NCBI GenBank assembly: GCA_027946365.1
Contig: JAPEUQ010000004.1
Location: forward strand, 3,864,140-3,928,139
From: Kalmusia sp. IMI 367209
Taxonomy: Eukaryota > Ascomycota > Dothideomycetes > Pleosporales > Didymosphaeriaceae
Direction of reading: 5' to 3'
DNA length: 64,000 nucleotides
Part shown: one piece after another, positions 1-10,993 of the stretch
How positions within the stretch are numbered: the stretch's first letter is position 1
Layout of the letters: the number at the start of each line of letters is the position of its first letter
Program-made: the position numbers and the translations under genes
Notes under the pieces: model-generated
What the model was told of the DNA's origin: nothing
Seen by the model: the letters and a program-made list of their open reading frames with translations, nothing else
Databases searched by the model: none

Positions 1-201
1 AAGCATGCTGTCGGGAACTTGTATTTGAACGAGTGCACTGGAGCTATTGTAGGACAACAGCCATTCGGTGGCTGTCAGGACAGTGGCACGAACGACAAGA
101 CTGGCACTGTGGGCTTAATCGGCCGTTACGTTAGTGTGAAGACCACTAAGGAGGACTTTGTTCCTCTCGAAGAAGTTCAGTACCCTTCCAATGAGGTTTA
201 G
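1..201 (+). CDS. P5C dehydrogenase, C-terminal end (partial, runs off left edge)
   Basis: Frame 1 is open from the first base to the TAG at 199-201 and encodes the last 66 residues of a delta-1-pyrroline-5-carboxylate dehydrogenase (ALDH4 family). This mitochondrial NAD enzyme oxidises P5C/glutamate semialdehyde to glutamate in proline catabolism. The family signatures QQPFGG and SGTNDK are present, followed by the usual Val-Ser..Thr-x-Lys-Glu..Phe-Val-Pro tail, and it ends YPSNEV. Compared with the complete copy at 2947-4686, the Asn-Asp-Lys before Cys-Thr-Gly is one codon shorter (Asn-Glu). The rest of the gene lies outside the window, so I cannot say whether it is intact. The two copies converge (tail to tail) and share only about half of the residues compared, so this is an old paralogue and not a recent duplicate. 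Confidence 0.85.
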   Translation, partial: KHAVGNLYLNECTGAIVGQQPFGGCQDSGTNDKTGTVGLIGRYVSVKTTKEDFVPLEEVQYPSNEV

Positions 202-1787
202 GTAGATCATCAATCATTATACATAGACATGATGCGAAAACACGTGCAACACGCATACAATACCCTAATGATGATTCCGACAGAGTGCGTAATTGACTTT
301 TATGGGCTCGTCTATTTGGTTTTGAACGGAACAACGGCTGGTGATAGGGGAGTGTCCGGGACGAGGAGTTCTCATGCGAAGCGTCTAGCCACCGAGACCG
401 TCGCTAACTGGGTCCAGGACGCCGACGGTGCTCGAGTTGTCAATCTGAGTTACGGGCTTGTCAAAGCGAGCGAGGGGTGTCACTATTCATGCCACTGTCC
501 ACTGCGGAATACCATCCAGCATGGATGTCCCGAAATCCAAAGAGAAAGTTTCGAACGACGTGCCTTCTCATCCGCGAGTTGCTAGCTATAAGTGAAGATG
601 GAAGCGCACATACGTGCGTAGCAATGACGTCGTCTAGGGAAAGAATGACTTGGTTGACTCCACCAATGAGTAAATACAATTATGCAAGATCGTGGTATGT
701 CTTCATCACTTTGCAGGACTTGATGGTTTCTTCTTGACACAAATCTCACACATTGACCCGATCGGGCAAATTTTCACGTTCATAAGCGATCGATCTGCTC
801 CCTCAGCGGAAACGGATTATGAAAGGCGCATTGGAAGACGGCGATCGTGTTGATGTTAAGTTTCAGTACATTACTATCCACATGCACTACGTGATGACAA
901 CGGTTATGCCGATCGCGGCGCGTCGGTATTCGCGAAGGGCACCATTAGTGTTGGGGAAAGATGAAGCATATGTTCAAATGTCAGTGTTGGATCTGGACTC
1001 CGCCAAGATGAAGCGAATTGCCTGAAAAGAAGTCAAGGATCGTCTCGTTCTACCTTTCTCCGGCATCGTCATCTGCCAGACAGCAACGAAACTGATGACG
1101 ACTCAATGCAGGAGGCGCTGCAAACTGTACTCAGTTAAGGATAGGGCATCCAGTATCTCACTGTATCTGTCGACCCATAGCGAGTGAAGGAATACAACTT
1201 GAAGCAAGGCTAGCACTATTCCATGTGCTATAACCCAGCCAATACCCAATGTGGGCCTGCCATTCTCTAATTGGAACTTTGTGCCAGGCTCTAAGATAAA
1301 CACTGTTTCGTGAGCCCCTCGCCTCAGCATCACTGTGAAGGGCTGTCCAAGAAACATTTCGCTCTAAAGCTCATCATGCGTTTCATGACCAAGTTGCTGC
1401 TGGTGAGGTCAATAAGTCTGGGGTGGCAAGAAATCTCATCATAGTCTCCGGGACTCTGAGCGGAGCTCCAATAAAGGTCGATCAGGTTTTTTGACTTTAG
1501 AATGAGCAGAGTTCGATCAACCCGATAGCCTGTATCACGCTGGCATCGATTTATGAGACACTCAATGATACTCCGCATGTCACGGCTGCAACCAAGTCGA
1601 TGGAACAAGCAATCATCGAGGTCTTAGGCAGAGACCAAGTTCACGTCAAAGACTTTATGTCCTTGTTTCATGATCTTTGTCGCCACAATTAAGATCGTCA
1701 ACGCAGTATGAGAACGGGTGCGGTTGGTGCAGTCTAATTCCAGGTCCTGAGTTGCGATTTCTGCATTTGATATACACCTAGTAATAT
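202..1787. other. Unassigned stretch, possible degraded coding DNA
   Basis: About 1.6 kb between the first P5C dehydrogenase and the aldolase relic. I see no gene I can defend. One short open stretch on the + strand (786-1025) reads like the middle of a fungal-specific transcription factor domain (pattern FQYI..H..Y..T.V followed by a VQMSVLDL..AKM.RIA segment), but it has no DNA-binding domain, no convincing start and stops after about 80 codons. If real it would be a relic, possibly of a local regulator. On the minus strand, 1103-1608 is open in overlapping frames without recognisable motifs. Confidence 0.3.
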
Positions 1788-2706
1788 TTAGCTTCGCACG
1801 GCTTGCAGCTGTGCACCAAACCAAGCCTGCAAAGCCCGAATATCTATACCTATTGCGATCAGGTCAAATCCCTTTGCATCTCGTGCTTCGGCGCCATTAG
1901 TAACAAGGAACCCGAACTTTTTTTCCATATTTTGTTGCTGTAGCCCGTATCGTTTCGATGGCGTCAATGTAGGCTTTCTCGGAACGTGTTGGCGGGACAT
2001 AACCAAGAAGTGCCAGCGACAGATCGTTGGGTCCAATGAATATCAAATCTGTCGATGTTCAGTATCTTTACTGTCTTCAGAAGCTTGCACATGTTTACGG
2101 ACCAATGCCATCGAGCTGGCAAATCTCTTCGATATTGTTGAGACCGGCAACAGACTCGATCTGAATCATGGTAAGGACACTATCGTTGGCTTGTGCGACG
2201 AACTCGGTTGGCGTTTTTTGGCCCAGCTCGAAACACGAAAAAGCTGAGCCTTGCCCTCGAATACCAATTGGCGGAAATTTGGTAGACGCCACAACAGACC
2301 GAGCTTCATCTGCTGTGTTCACCATGGGCATAAGAAGGCCACTGAGTATCACGTCAGCGATGATGATACAAGACTTTTGAGCAATTTACTGTGCAACCTG
2401 TGTCCAGAGCCCTTTTGATTAAAGGACCGCTGGGGCCACGAATTCGTACGATTGGAGATGCGCCGGCGTTACGGACCGCACTGACCATGTCGTGCATGTC
2501 GGAATCGTCAATGTTCCCGTGCTCTCGATCTATGATGACAGCCTTTACTCGTAAGCTACGACTCGTAGCACGACAACACGACTCACATCAAATCCCGTGT
2601 GGGCGACAATTTGGGCTGTCCGCATACCTTTGAGCGCCATGAAAGTAGAAAAGGCAGGCTTGCCTTGTTGAAGCATAGTTTTGAGGCGAAGATTTGTGGC
2701 AGCCAT
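1788..2706 (-). pseudogene. HpcH/HpaI-type aldolase, frame-broken
   Basis: The minus strand encodes a protein of about 255 residues with the layout of the HpcH/HpaI class II aldolase/citrate-lyase-beta family (2-keto-3-deoxy acid aldolases, metal-dependent TIM barrels). The start is the ATG at 2706. Recognisable segments are Asp-Arg-Glu-His-Gly in exon 1/2, MPMVNTADEAR, PPxGIRGxG, QIES, FIGPNDLSLAL and a C-terminal GFDLIAIG. Introns with GT..AG ends fit at 2543-2586, 2342-2397 (or a donor at 2389) and 2049-2102. Two frame problems remain. A run of seven A residues (1918-1924, minus strand) where six would keep frame shifts the reading before the C-terminal 40 residues. The junction at the second intron also does not restore frame with any GT donor I can find. 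Either lesion would inactivate the protein. A homopolymer sequencing error could explain the first but not both. Confidence 0.75.
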
Positions 2707-2946
2707 GGTTACGGGAGCGTACTTGAGGTATCAACCCGGGACGTTCATATCCGATCCGATTAATATACCTCAGTGCATGCAAACCGCAGGAAATAACGCC
2801 CTGTCAACTTCGGAGTATGGGTCCGAGGGTACTAAGAGTACAAATGACAGATTCAATTGGCGAATCACCCCGCAACCTTGCTACACAAATTGGCACGAGT
2901 CATGGTGGGTAGATTGAATGCATCTATCGGTTATGCTAGGCCCCCA

Positions 2947-4686
2947 TCACGGTTCAGGCTCATGACACGCACTCAATGTGCTACTCCCGCTCGCAAAAGA
3001 GTCTTTCACACACCGAAGGCTAGAAAAGCGAAGGAGCACGTTGACCGAATTCGCCTTGTCGTTAGTCCCACTCGACCTGGCTCCTCCAAATGGGTGTGCC
3101 CCAATTACCGCGCCCGTACACTTGTCGTTGATGCAAAACATACCAACGGCATCTCTTAACATCTCATTTGCAACTTGCACGGCTGCCCTATCGCGTGCGA
3201 AGACAGATCCGGCCAAGCCATATTCGGTAGTCCGGTTGATGAGATCACACACATCTTCGAACCCGGTGGGAGAGCTATCATCGTATGGCTGTACGGCAAT
3301 CAAGGGCCCAAAAATTTCTCGAGTCATCAAAGCTATTTTCCCACTACAATCGCTGTTATGCACTTCGAATATTGCAGGCTGCACGAAGAATCCTTTCCTG
3401 CTGTCTGTGTTGCCTCCAAACAGGAGTTCATGGCCATCGGCCTTGGCCCGAGATACAAAGTCACCGAATCGCTCAAACGCGGATTGAGAAACGATCGGAC
3501 CCAGCGGGTGGTGAATCTGCTTTACGTCATCACCATGTGTCATCTTCTCGGCTTCCCGGATCAGAGCCTTTCGTAAGTCTCCTTGCTCCCACATTGACTT
3601 GGGGACGAACAGTCGAGACAACGCGCTGCACTTTTGCCCTTGGAATTCAAATGCAGAGCGGATGGCCGCCGAAGCCATCCAATCGATGTCATCTTTGCAG
3701 GAATTGTGAATCAAGTGGAAATTCTTTCCTCCACTCTCACCAACAACGCGCGGAAATGTCTTGTATTTGAGTGTATTGACACCGATCTGAGTGCAGAGGC
3801 CTCTCAACACAGCCGATGAACCAGTATAGTGAAGACCGGAAAAGTGAGGATTGGTTAGAGCAGGCTCAACTATAGTCGTAGGGTCTGCAACGGGTAGGAA
3901 CTGAATGACACCAGGGGGTAAACCGGCCTCTTCCATAACTTGATAGAGGATGTAATTCGACAGTACCGCCATTGGAGATGGTTTCCAAAGCACGACATTG
4001 CCCAAGATAGCGGGTGTGAATGCAATATGGCAACCCAATGCGGTGAAGTTGAAGGGCGAGATGGCAAGGACGAAGCCTTCCAGAGGACGATAATCGAGGC
4101 TGTTGTATGCCGAGTCAGACTGTTTGAGCGGCTGCTGCTGGTATAGCTGATGGCAAAAGTAAACGTGAAAGTTCAGTGTGTCCACCACCTCAGTTATACA
4201 GTCACCGTCAGCTTGTCCACAGGTCTTGCCCTGTCCTATCATGGTCGCAGCCATGAGCTGGTACCTATATTTCGTCTGCACCAGAACAGCCGCTCGCTTG
4301 TAGATGGCTGCGCGTTGGCTGAATGCCATGTTGGCCCATTTTTTTCTTGCCTCGAGCGCACCAGGAATCACCTTTTCCTCAACCGTCTTGCAGTCTACTT
4401 CGTGGTATTCCGCCAACGGTTGCCCATGGCAGATCCATGGGTTGGCTTGTGCACTCTTGTGATTCGAGTAGATTCTTTCGCCGTTGACGATACTAGGAAT
4501 CTCCGTGATGGTTTTCTCGAGGTCGCTCAGAGCTCGCAATAATTGCTTTCGCTCCGAAGTGCCTGGAGCGTACGAGAGCTGGAGATTTGATCAGCTTTCT
4601 TCGATTCGATCCAAGCGTGTACACGTAACACTTACGCCTGCGGCATTGTCGGGCTCCGGGTATTGTGCGACAGTTGCGAGAGTCAT
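2947..4686 (-). CDS. Delta-1-pyrroline-5-carboxylate dehydrogenase (ALDH4 family), complete paralogue
   Basis: Second step of proline catabolism: oxidation of P5C/glutamate-gamma-semialdehyde to glutamate with NAD, normally in mitochondria. The model has two exons, 4636-4686 and 2947-4578, joined across a 57 bp GTAAGT..CAG intron (4579-4635), giving 559 codons and a stop, close to the usual 550-570. The ALDH landmarks are all present: SPFNFTA, the NVVLWKPS cofactor segment, the general-base Glu in VGESGGKNFH (about residue 298), the catalytic Cys in FQGQKCSA (about residue 334), EIFGP and HPFGGARSSGTNDK. Some positions usually conserved in this family are altered (for example the stretch after GQGKTC, and the last 35 residues), so this is a diverged copy. 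It is followed upstream by proline dehydrogenase in the same orientation. Function as P5CDH is likely; altered substrate preference is possible. Confidence 0.9.
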
Positions 4687-4723
4687 ATTAAGTATGAGTC
4701 TGGCTCGATTCAAAGGTACAGCA

Positions 4724-4736
4724 AGATAGCTGATAG
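4724..4736 (+). promoter_or_regulatory. Tandem GATA-factor sites upstream of P5CDH
   Basis: AGATAG at 4724-4729 and TGATAG at 4731-4736, one base apart, both match HGATAR. They lie 38-50 bp upstream of the P5CDH start codon. Paired HGATAR sites are what AreA/NIT2-type nitrogen regulators bind in ascomycetes. The short distance to the ATG means they could be in the 5' leader; activity is inferred. Confidence 0.4.
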
Positions 4737-5283
4737 CGACCGTCCAGAACTTAACTTCATTGATCCGTCGCTGAGCATTGTTCGGAAATCAGCGGCCATG
4801 ACGAAACGGTTGCCGGCAGTACGGCGTAGCGCCGGATGGCGATCTCGGTCAGTATGTGATCAAGAGCAAATTTTTCCAAACCCACAGGATTGAATATCCG
4901 CAAAGCCTACCACATGCGTTTCGTGTCCGATTTGGCTTCGCCCGCATGCTGTTATCTAGTGGACGCTAGGCTCGGTCTACGGGACCGATGACCGATAACC
5001 CCTAACCCTAGGCGGACCGACCGTGCCACTTGCAGCGGGCTTCATGACATAGTGCCAAGCTGTGGAGACGAGTGACTGTTTTGTTGTTTTGTCATGCGCA
5101 ACTTGGAGAGAGATAGCCACAATGCAGTAGGAACAATGCAACGATCATCTGTGCTATTGCTAGTTGGGGTGGGATTTCATTTTCGACGTACGAGACCATA
5201 ACGATACCTTATTGCAAGTCTACAAGAGGATCTTGGGCCTACCGTATACGATCAGAAAATACAAATCTAGAGAATATCTTATT
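4737..5283. other. Intergenic region between P5CDH promoter and PRODH 3' end
   Basis: About 550 bp upstream of the P5CDH gene and downstream of the PRODH stop. It should hold the P5CDH promoter and the PRODH polyadenylation region. No coding segment is recognised. A short CCCCTAACCCTA stretch near 4998-5010 resembles two telomere repeats but is too short to mean anything. Confidence 0.5.
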
Positions 5284-7125
5284 CTAAGACGTCCAGGGCA
5301 AGAGACGTCTACGAATCTCACGTCCAAGTCTCACTCTCTCGGCTGCTGCGCCTCCCCTCCCCTCTAATATAGCTTTGTTCTCAGTGGCCCGTCTCGCTAG
5401 GAATGGCAAGCATTCTTTCAGCTCACCGTAACTCATAGACTAAACTCAAATAATCAGCAAAGGCAAGTATTTATGGGTCGCAAGCTTACTTGCCTTGACA
5501 ACAAGTGGGTAACCACCTTCGGCCTCGACGGTACCTGTGATTCTGTTGGTCAGATCGTCCTTCATACCTAACGTCTACAGTGTCAGCTAGGTCCTTCTGC
5601 ATCTACACTGAAGATATTACGACTCACCGTACAACTGAGCAAAGGCAATGCTCCCTGCAGCTTGCTCGCGAACAACGAGTTTATCGCTATCAGCTGCCCG
5701 CTCTGCCAATCCATACTTCTCCAATAATGATATCCCCAGATCGATACTGATGGAGTTGTGGGTCGCAAAGATAGCATTGATCCTAGACTTGCCGGTTTCG
5801 CGCACCTGAGCAGCCACAGTCTCAAAAGTCTTCTCAATCCCATAATTGAAGCTCACGTCCGTGGCTTCTTTTGTTGGCCAGACGGGGCCTTCTCCCTGCC
5901 TTCCTTCGCTGTGGTGGCGGCTGGCCTCTGTAATCATGTACGCACCTCGCACCTGCTTAAAAAGCAGTTTATAGCCTTTTTCCTCTGCGCGGCGGATCTG
6001 CTGGTCAATAAGAGCTGGATGTCGGCGAAGATAGGCTCGGAAAGAGGCGATGCAAGTAGCAGGCCCGTCTAGAGTGTTGTACTTCTGCATGAGCTCATCC
6101 GTAAGAGCGTCGATGACTGGCTGGTACCATGACTGCTCGGCATCAATGACAATGCGAACGTTATTATCTCGAGCTTTGCTGGCAATTGACTCCAAATTGA
6201 CCCTAAGATTTAATAACTGCTCGCGGTCCGACTCTGTAACACCTTCTCCGCTCAAGGCTGCCTCCCAGTCGCCGTCTTGCGGCAGCCCAGGCAGTGGCAC
6301 ATCTTGATCTAGTCCATTGTTCTCCCTATACTTTAAGATCGCATTCGAACCATGGTACAATGCGACTGGATGGGGAAGGAGACCAGTAATTTTGATGCGG
6401 ACCCAAAAGCGATTGTCGCCGCTCGTGGTGCTGGTATCAGGCCAATATTGCTTTGCTAGCTTAGCTTGAGCGTCGATCGAGGAGAGCACACATTCGGTCT
6501 GTTTCAAGATCAATTGAGGATCCTTGCTCGAGCCGTCAAGCTCAGCCTCAATATTGTACCCTAGTAGGGTGGCTATCTGCCTTGCGCGCAAGTCTTCGAT
6601 CTTCGGGATACAGTCCTCAGTGGTTTCGCCACCAAGAAATTGACTAAAGAACGTTCGCATGATAAAGGCATTCGATAGTGAGCATAATATGGGGATCTTG
6701 GAGATAAAGTGGTACATAGATTCGCTCATGTCGACCCACGTAGGCGATGAGCAGAAAGCGAAAGCGCTGTGTAGTCGATCAGCCTCTGTTTTCTTAAGTG
6801 AAGCGCCTGCGCGTTACACTTCCATCCATCCTGAACAAAGTTTGCCAAGAGGTACAGTGGAAAGTGCTTTCACATCTCGTGGATCGTCGACATAATCGCT
6901 CTTGCATCGACTAAAACAGAAGAGCCCGAGGGTAATTGTTGAACCCGTCACAACATAGACGGTCCTTCTGTTGCTTGCGATACGATTCCTTGTGACTGCA
7001 ATCCGTTGGGCGAACCGAGAGAACTGGTTGGAGTTGGTCGAGCTTGATCGAAATTGTTGTTGAATGACGGCAACCGAGCGGCGGTGAGCAGCCAGACCAA
7101 TCAGTCCAAGAACCCTGGATGACAT
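5284..7125 (-). CDS. Proline dehydrogenase (proline oxidase), mitochondrial
   Basis: FAD-dependent first step of proline catabolism: proline to P5C, electrons to the respiratory chain. Four exons: 6818-7125, 5628-6766, 5494-5567 and 5284-5439, 558 aa in total. The first residues are rich in Arg, Ser and Gln with no acids for about 65 residues, followed by a hydrophobic segment, as expected of a mitochondrial leader plus membrane anchor. PRODH signatures seen: FLGGET, RGAYM..E, FATHNS, the REQ..GSIAFAQLYGM motif, GGYPLVVKSMSYGEL and PFLARRATEN. The first intron (6767-6817) splits a Val codon. The third (5440-5493) starts with GCAAGT, a GC..AG intron. The C-terminal tail after the RRA.EN motif is an Arg-rich extension. 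Divergently transcribed from the SDR at 7659. Intact as far as can be seen. Confidence 0.92.
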
Positions 7126-7658
7126 GGTACTGATGCTAGAAGACGCCTTTCAAGAGACTCGTAGAGACAGCTTAGGTCAGGACTTGAGAAAAATCAAGCC
7201 AACGCGAATATGAATTACCTCAGCCCATGGACTAGTACGCAACGTGGAGCCTTGACAGGCACAGGCACCTGCTTCAATTAGTGCTATTCGAAGTGCGACC
7301 GTCAGAATCGGAGTGAATAGTCGGACTCGCGGTTGGATGAGTACAGATACAGCGGATGAAAAGCCGTCGCAACCCGAGAAGGAGGGCGTTGACTGCACCA
7401 TTTGGTGTGTATCATCGGTGTCGAAGACCGATAGTGTGGGGGAACTCTCCGACCCGAGATGCTGCGGAGCGCACAACATCCTGGAATTACCGTTAGGTAA
7501 GCGTCTCCGATCAAGGTATTCGGAGATCTTAAAGGAGCTCGTAAATATTGATAGCGCATAGCATTGCCCTTCGGTCGATTTAATTTGACCATCAATCTCT
7601 CACCATCTTTGCACCTTGCACACCTTCTATTAAGCCCCAATCCCCTAAGCCTATAATT
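7126..7658. promoter_or_regulatory. Divergent promoter region, PRODH / SDR
   Basis: 533 bp between two start codons pointing outwards, so it should serve both genes. It contains two HGATAR sites, CGATAG at 7429-7434 and TGATAG at 7549-7554, consistent with GATA-factor nitrogen control. The last 60 bp before the SDR start are C/T-rich, common for fungal transcription starts. No gene seen here. Confidence 0.4.
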
Positions 7659-8474
7659 ATGCCCGGTCGTCTCGAAGGAAAAGTTGCACTCGTTTCAGGG
7701 TCTACTCAGGGCTTTGGACGAGGAATTCTCGAAACTTTCGTCCGGGAAGGAGCTATTGTTCTTGGCTTGGACTTGCAGGCAACCGATGGCCCAGTTGATG
7801 GCTACACAGAGCAACAAGCGTATCAAATCAATGCCAATGTTGCAGAGGAGACGAGTTGGAAGAAGGCGGTGCGTTGTTTCTGGTGATCTTGCGCCGAATT
7901 GTACTGACCATGACGCAAGCTTGAAACATCGATTGCCAGGTTCGGCAGCGCTCCATCTATCGTCGTACACAATGCTGGCTGGTCGTATCCCAACAAGTCG
8001 GGAATTGAAGTCACCATCGAGGAGTTTGAACGCCTCTTCAACGTCAATGTAAAGAGCATATACCTTGCTTCCAAGGTTCTGATCCCAGAGATGAAGAAGA
8101 ACGGACCTGGTTCGACGGTCGTCATCTCCAGTGAGAACGCCATCAGACCAGGCGCTACCCAAACATGGTACAACGCAACCAAGGCTGGTGTCTCATCTGC
8201 AACAAAGTCGATGGCCCTTGAGTTCGCCAAAGATCAGCTGAGGTTCAACACCATCTGCCCAACCTCCGGTAACACGCCCCTGCTGAATAAATTTGCTGGC
8301 ATTGCAGATGGTCCTGTTCCAGCCGACATCATCAAAGCCAAATGCGCAGCCATTCCTATTGGTCGCCTCGTCGAACCCTCAGATGTGGCTAACGTGGCTC
8401 TCTTCCTTGCAGAGCCGGCCAGCTCGATCATTAGCGGTATCGAAGTCCTTGTCGACGGCGCTCGCTGCGTCTAA
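7659..8474 (+). CDS. Short-chain dehydrogenase/reductase (classical SDR)
   Basis: Two exons, 7659-7868 and 7920-8474, around a 51 bp intron with a CTGAC branch site; 254 aa, the normal size for classical SDRs. Visible motifs: the cofactor-binding GSTQGFGRG near residue 14, NAG in VVHNAGW, the catalytic Ser in VISSEN, and Tyr-x-x-x-Lys in WYNATKAG, followed by an AxxTxxLAxEFA-like helix and a C-terminal VDG strand. The acid after the second strand (LGLDLQ) favours NAD over NADP. The oxidised or reduced substrate cannot be read from the sequence; similar proteins are annotated as 3-oxoacyl-ACP reductases or sugar dehydrogenases. It sits inside the proline gene group, divergent from PRODH and convergent with the permease. 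A role in P5C or hydroxyproline-like chemistry would be conjecture. Confidence 0.88.
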
Positions 8475-8958
8475 ACACAAGGTTAACAGCAAATAGCGTG
8501 TTTCAGAAAGCAATAGACATCATGCCCACATGGAAAAATCCCCAGATCTTGGGAAATTGTGCTTGTCTTGTATGGTGATTGCAGTTGTGAGCCGCGTCTC
8601 GGCAAAATCGGAATCTTAGGCATTTGGACTCTTCAACCAAGCAACCAACGCCCGTTCATGAAGCTGCGAACAAGTGGTTTCCGCATTGAAAGTGGCCGCC
8701 GTAGAACTACTGTTCATTGCGATGGTCTTCGTATCTTATATGAAAATTGCATTTAGGGATCGTTCGCTGCTCACCGTTGAGCGCCCTTGCAGAATGCTTG
8801 TACAAATGCTTGTGAAGTGAAGAGAAATCCACAAGGTTAAAACGCCACAGTCAATGTTCAGGTTTGCTACCTATGTATAGTTCACTCTCCCGTATACGGA
8901 TAACAGTTCCCATATACCACTCACGTACCATCGATCCGAAGCTTCCCAACCCAACGGA
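8475..8958. other. Intergenic region between convergent SDR and permease genes
   Basis: About 480 bp between two converging stop codons. It should hold both 3' untranslated regions. No recognisable coding or structural feature. Confidence 0.5.
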
Positions 8959-10993
8959 CTAGTTGGATTCTTGGCCAAGCTCCTCCGTGCGGCCTGCTTT
9001 ACGCCTATGTAGGAGAACTAGGTCGCCCAATTCCCCCCAGAATGAATTGATTGGATCAATGGTCGAAGCTTCATACGCGTCAATGATCGGTCGCTCCCAG
9101 ATCAAGTCAACCTCGCGAGGGTCTTTGAAACTCGTGCGCTTCACAACCTTCCAACCGATGAACAAGATTATCGCGACTATGGTCATACCGTAGCAGCCAA
9201 AGAATGACTCAACGTCGAATGGATCGAATGTTGCGTAGCCATACACACCAACGACCAGAATAAAAAACACCGATCCTATATAACCACCTGGGAGAAGATC
9301 AGATCAGCCTGGCCAATAGCGAAGCGAAGAACTTACAGTATGGTTGAAAGTACCCATAGTAAGGCAGCGTCTTCCTGTCAACATTTTGCGCTTTGCAGGC
9401 GCGATGGAAGAAGACATATGTGACCGACATTACCACATAATTGACGAAAGTCCCAGATGTGACCTGCGATATCGTCAGCGATCCGATTAAGTTTTGGTAC
9501 ACAAACGTTCTTTTACCAAATTGACCAAGATCCCCAGCACACGAGCACCACTCTTGCCAGCCTGCAAAAAGCCTAGCATGGCAAAGCACATGACGACGAA
9601 GAAGCAGTAAATGGGAATACCCTTCTTGGTACACTTTTTAAGGAACTTGGGGGCTCGCTCTTCGATTGCGAGACTATAAAGACTTCGAGTCGCACAGTAT
9701 ACATAGGTGTTACCCGCAGAGAAGATCGAAGTGCACAACAAGAAGTTGACGATGTGCGGAAACACGGTCACACTGAGGTTCTTCATGGCGATGACGTATG
9801 GCGAAGCAGCTGCTGTACCTACTCCACTACCGCTGCCGCGTAGGATACTGACGAGGGTCGGGTCATTGTAGGGAAGAACAATACCGACTGCGATCCCGCT
9901 GCCAATGAAGAAAAGACCAAAACGGTAATAGACAATTTTGTAGGCTGATTTCATGTACTTGCGTGGATGTTTGGCCTCGGCGGCAATGAGCGAGATGTAC
10001 TCCGGACCAACGACGGAGAAGGAGACGTTCCATATGGCAGCAAGGTAGCCCTCCCAGCGAGCGAGCGGGGTATCACCGGCGAACGGACCTGGATTGCTCC
10101 AGTAGCGGAATCTAAAGGAAAGGTCAATTATCGTATTTGAAGGAAGCAAAATAGGTTGAATGCGTACCCGTACGCATCTTTCTTCGGATTGCCACCGACC
10201 ATCGTTATGAATGTGAACATGAACAAAGATAAGACCAAGATCACTTTGCCTCCGGACAACCAGAATTCGGCTTCTCCATATACGTCGACAACTAGAAGAT
10301 TGAGCAGACTGCATAATTGTCAGCTCTTGAAACAGTTTGAAATGCGATGTTCTCACGCATAAAGCACGATGCAAAGCAGCACCATCGACCAAATTGGAAC
10401 ATCACTACTCCAGTATTGCACGATAATTGAGAATGCACTGATCTCGAAGGGAATAACGAACGCCTCATATAGAAAGACTGTTTCCATGTTAGTTTTTGCA
10501 CTTCTTCTTGAAAGGAAGAGTTCGGTGCTCACAGTTCCATCCAGCCATGAATCCCCAGGCGTCGTCGACGAATTGACCGGCCAGGCGAATAAAGCCTCCT
10601 GCGACAGGATATTGAACTATCATCTCGGCAACACCATTGTTCACAAAAGCAACCATGATGCAGTACCAAATAAATGCCAGAAGTAAACCGGCTGGCCCAG
10701 CCTGGTGGAGACCATTGCCGATACTGACAAAAAGACCCGTACCAATTGAACCACCTGGCCCACAAGTCAGTTTCACAGTCTTCTCTAGATTCTTTGATCC
10801 GAAGGAACGTACCGATGGCAATGAGTTGGATTTGACGATTTCCAAGCTTTCGAAGAAGCTGATCACTGCCTGCCACGGCACCCACACCGTACGACGGCAA
10901 ACGCGTCAGATTATCGAATGTTTTCGTAGGAACATCTTCTTTCTTATTTTCTTGCTCTGTTGAAAGATTCATTGCGACAGGAGGAATCAACAT
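8959..10993 (-). CDS. Amino-acid permease (APC/YAT family), probable proline permease
   Basis: Plasma-membrane amino-acid/proton symporter. Seven exons: 10813-10993, 10533-10754, 10357-10477, 10168-10308, 9517-10111, 9337-9463 and 8959-9287. The introns are 48-58 bp and together give 571 aa in one frame. The signature LxNRQIQLIAIGGSIGTGLF spans the first splice junction, followed by VAEM, the PVAGGF.RLA segment, FSVVGPEYISLIAAEAKHPRKYM, the conserved RSLYSLA..ERAPKFL..CTKKGIPIY segment and a charged cytosolic tail. The hydrophobic profile fits 12 membrane spans. The position in the proline gene group makes proline the best guess for substrate, as with PrnB of Aspergillus, but the family also includes general and basic amino-acid carriers. 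The start is either 10993 or the in-frame ATG at 10972. Intact. Confidence 0.88.

Noticed and set aside
4996..5012. Telomere-like CCCCTAACCCTAGG
   Set aside because: Only about two repeat units in an ordinary promoter region.
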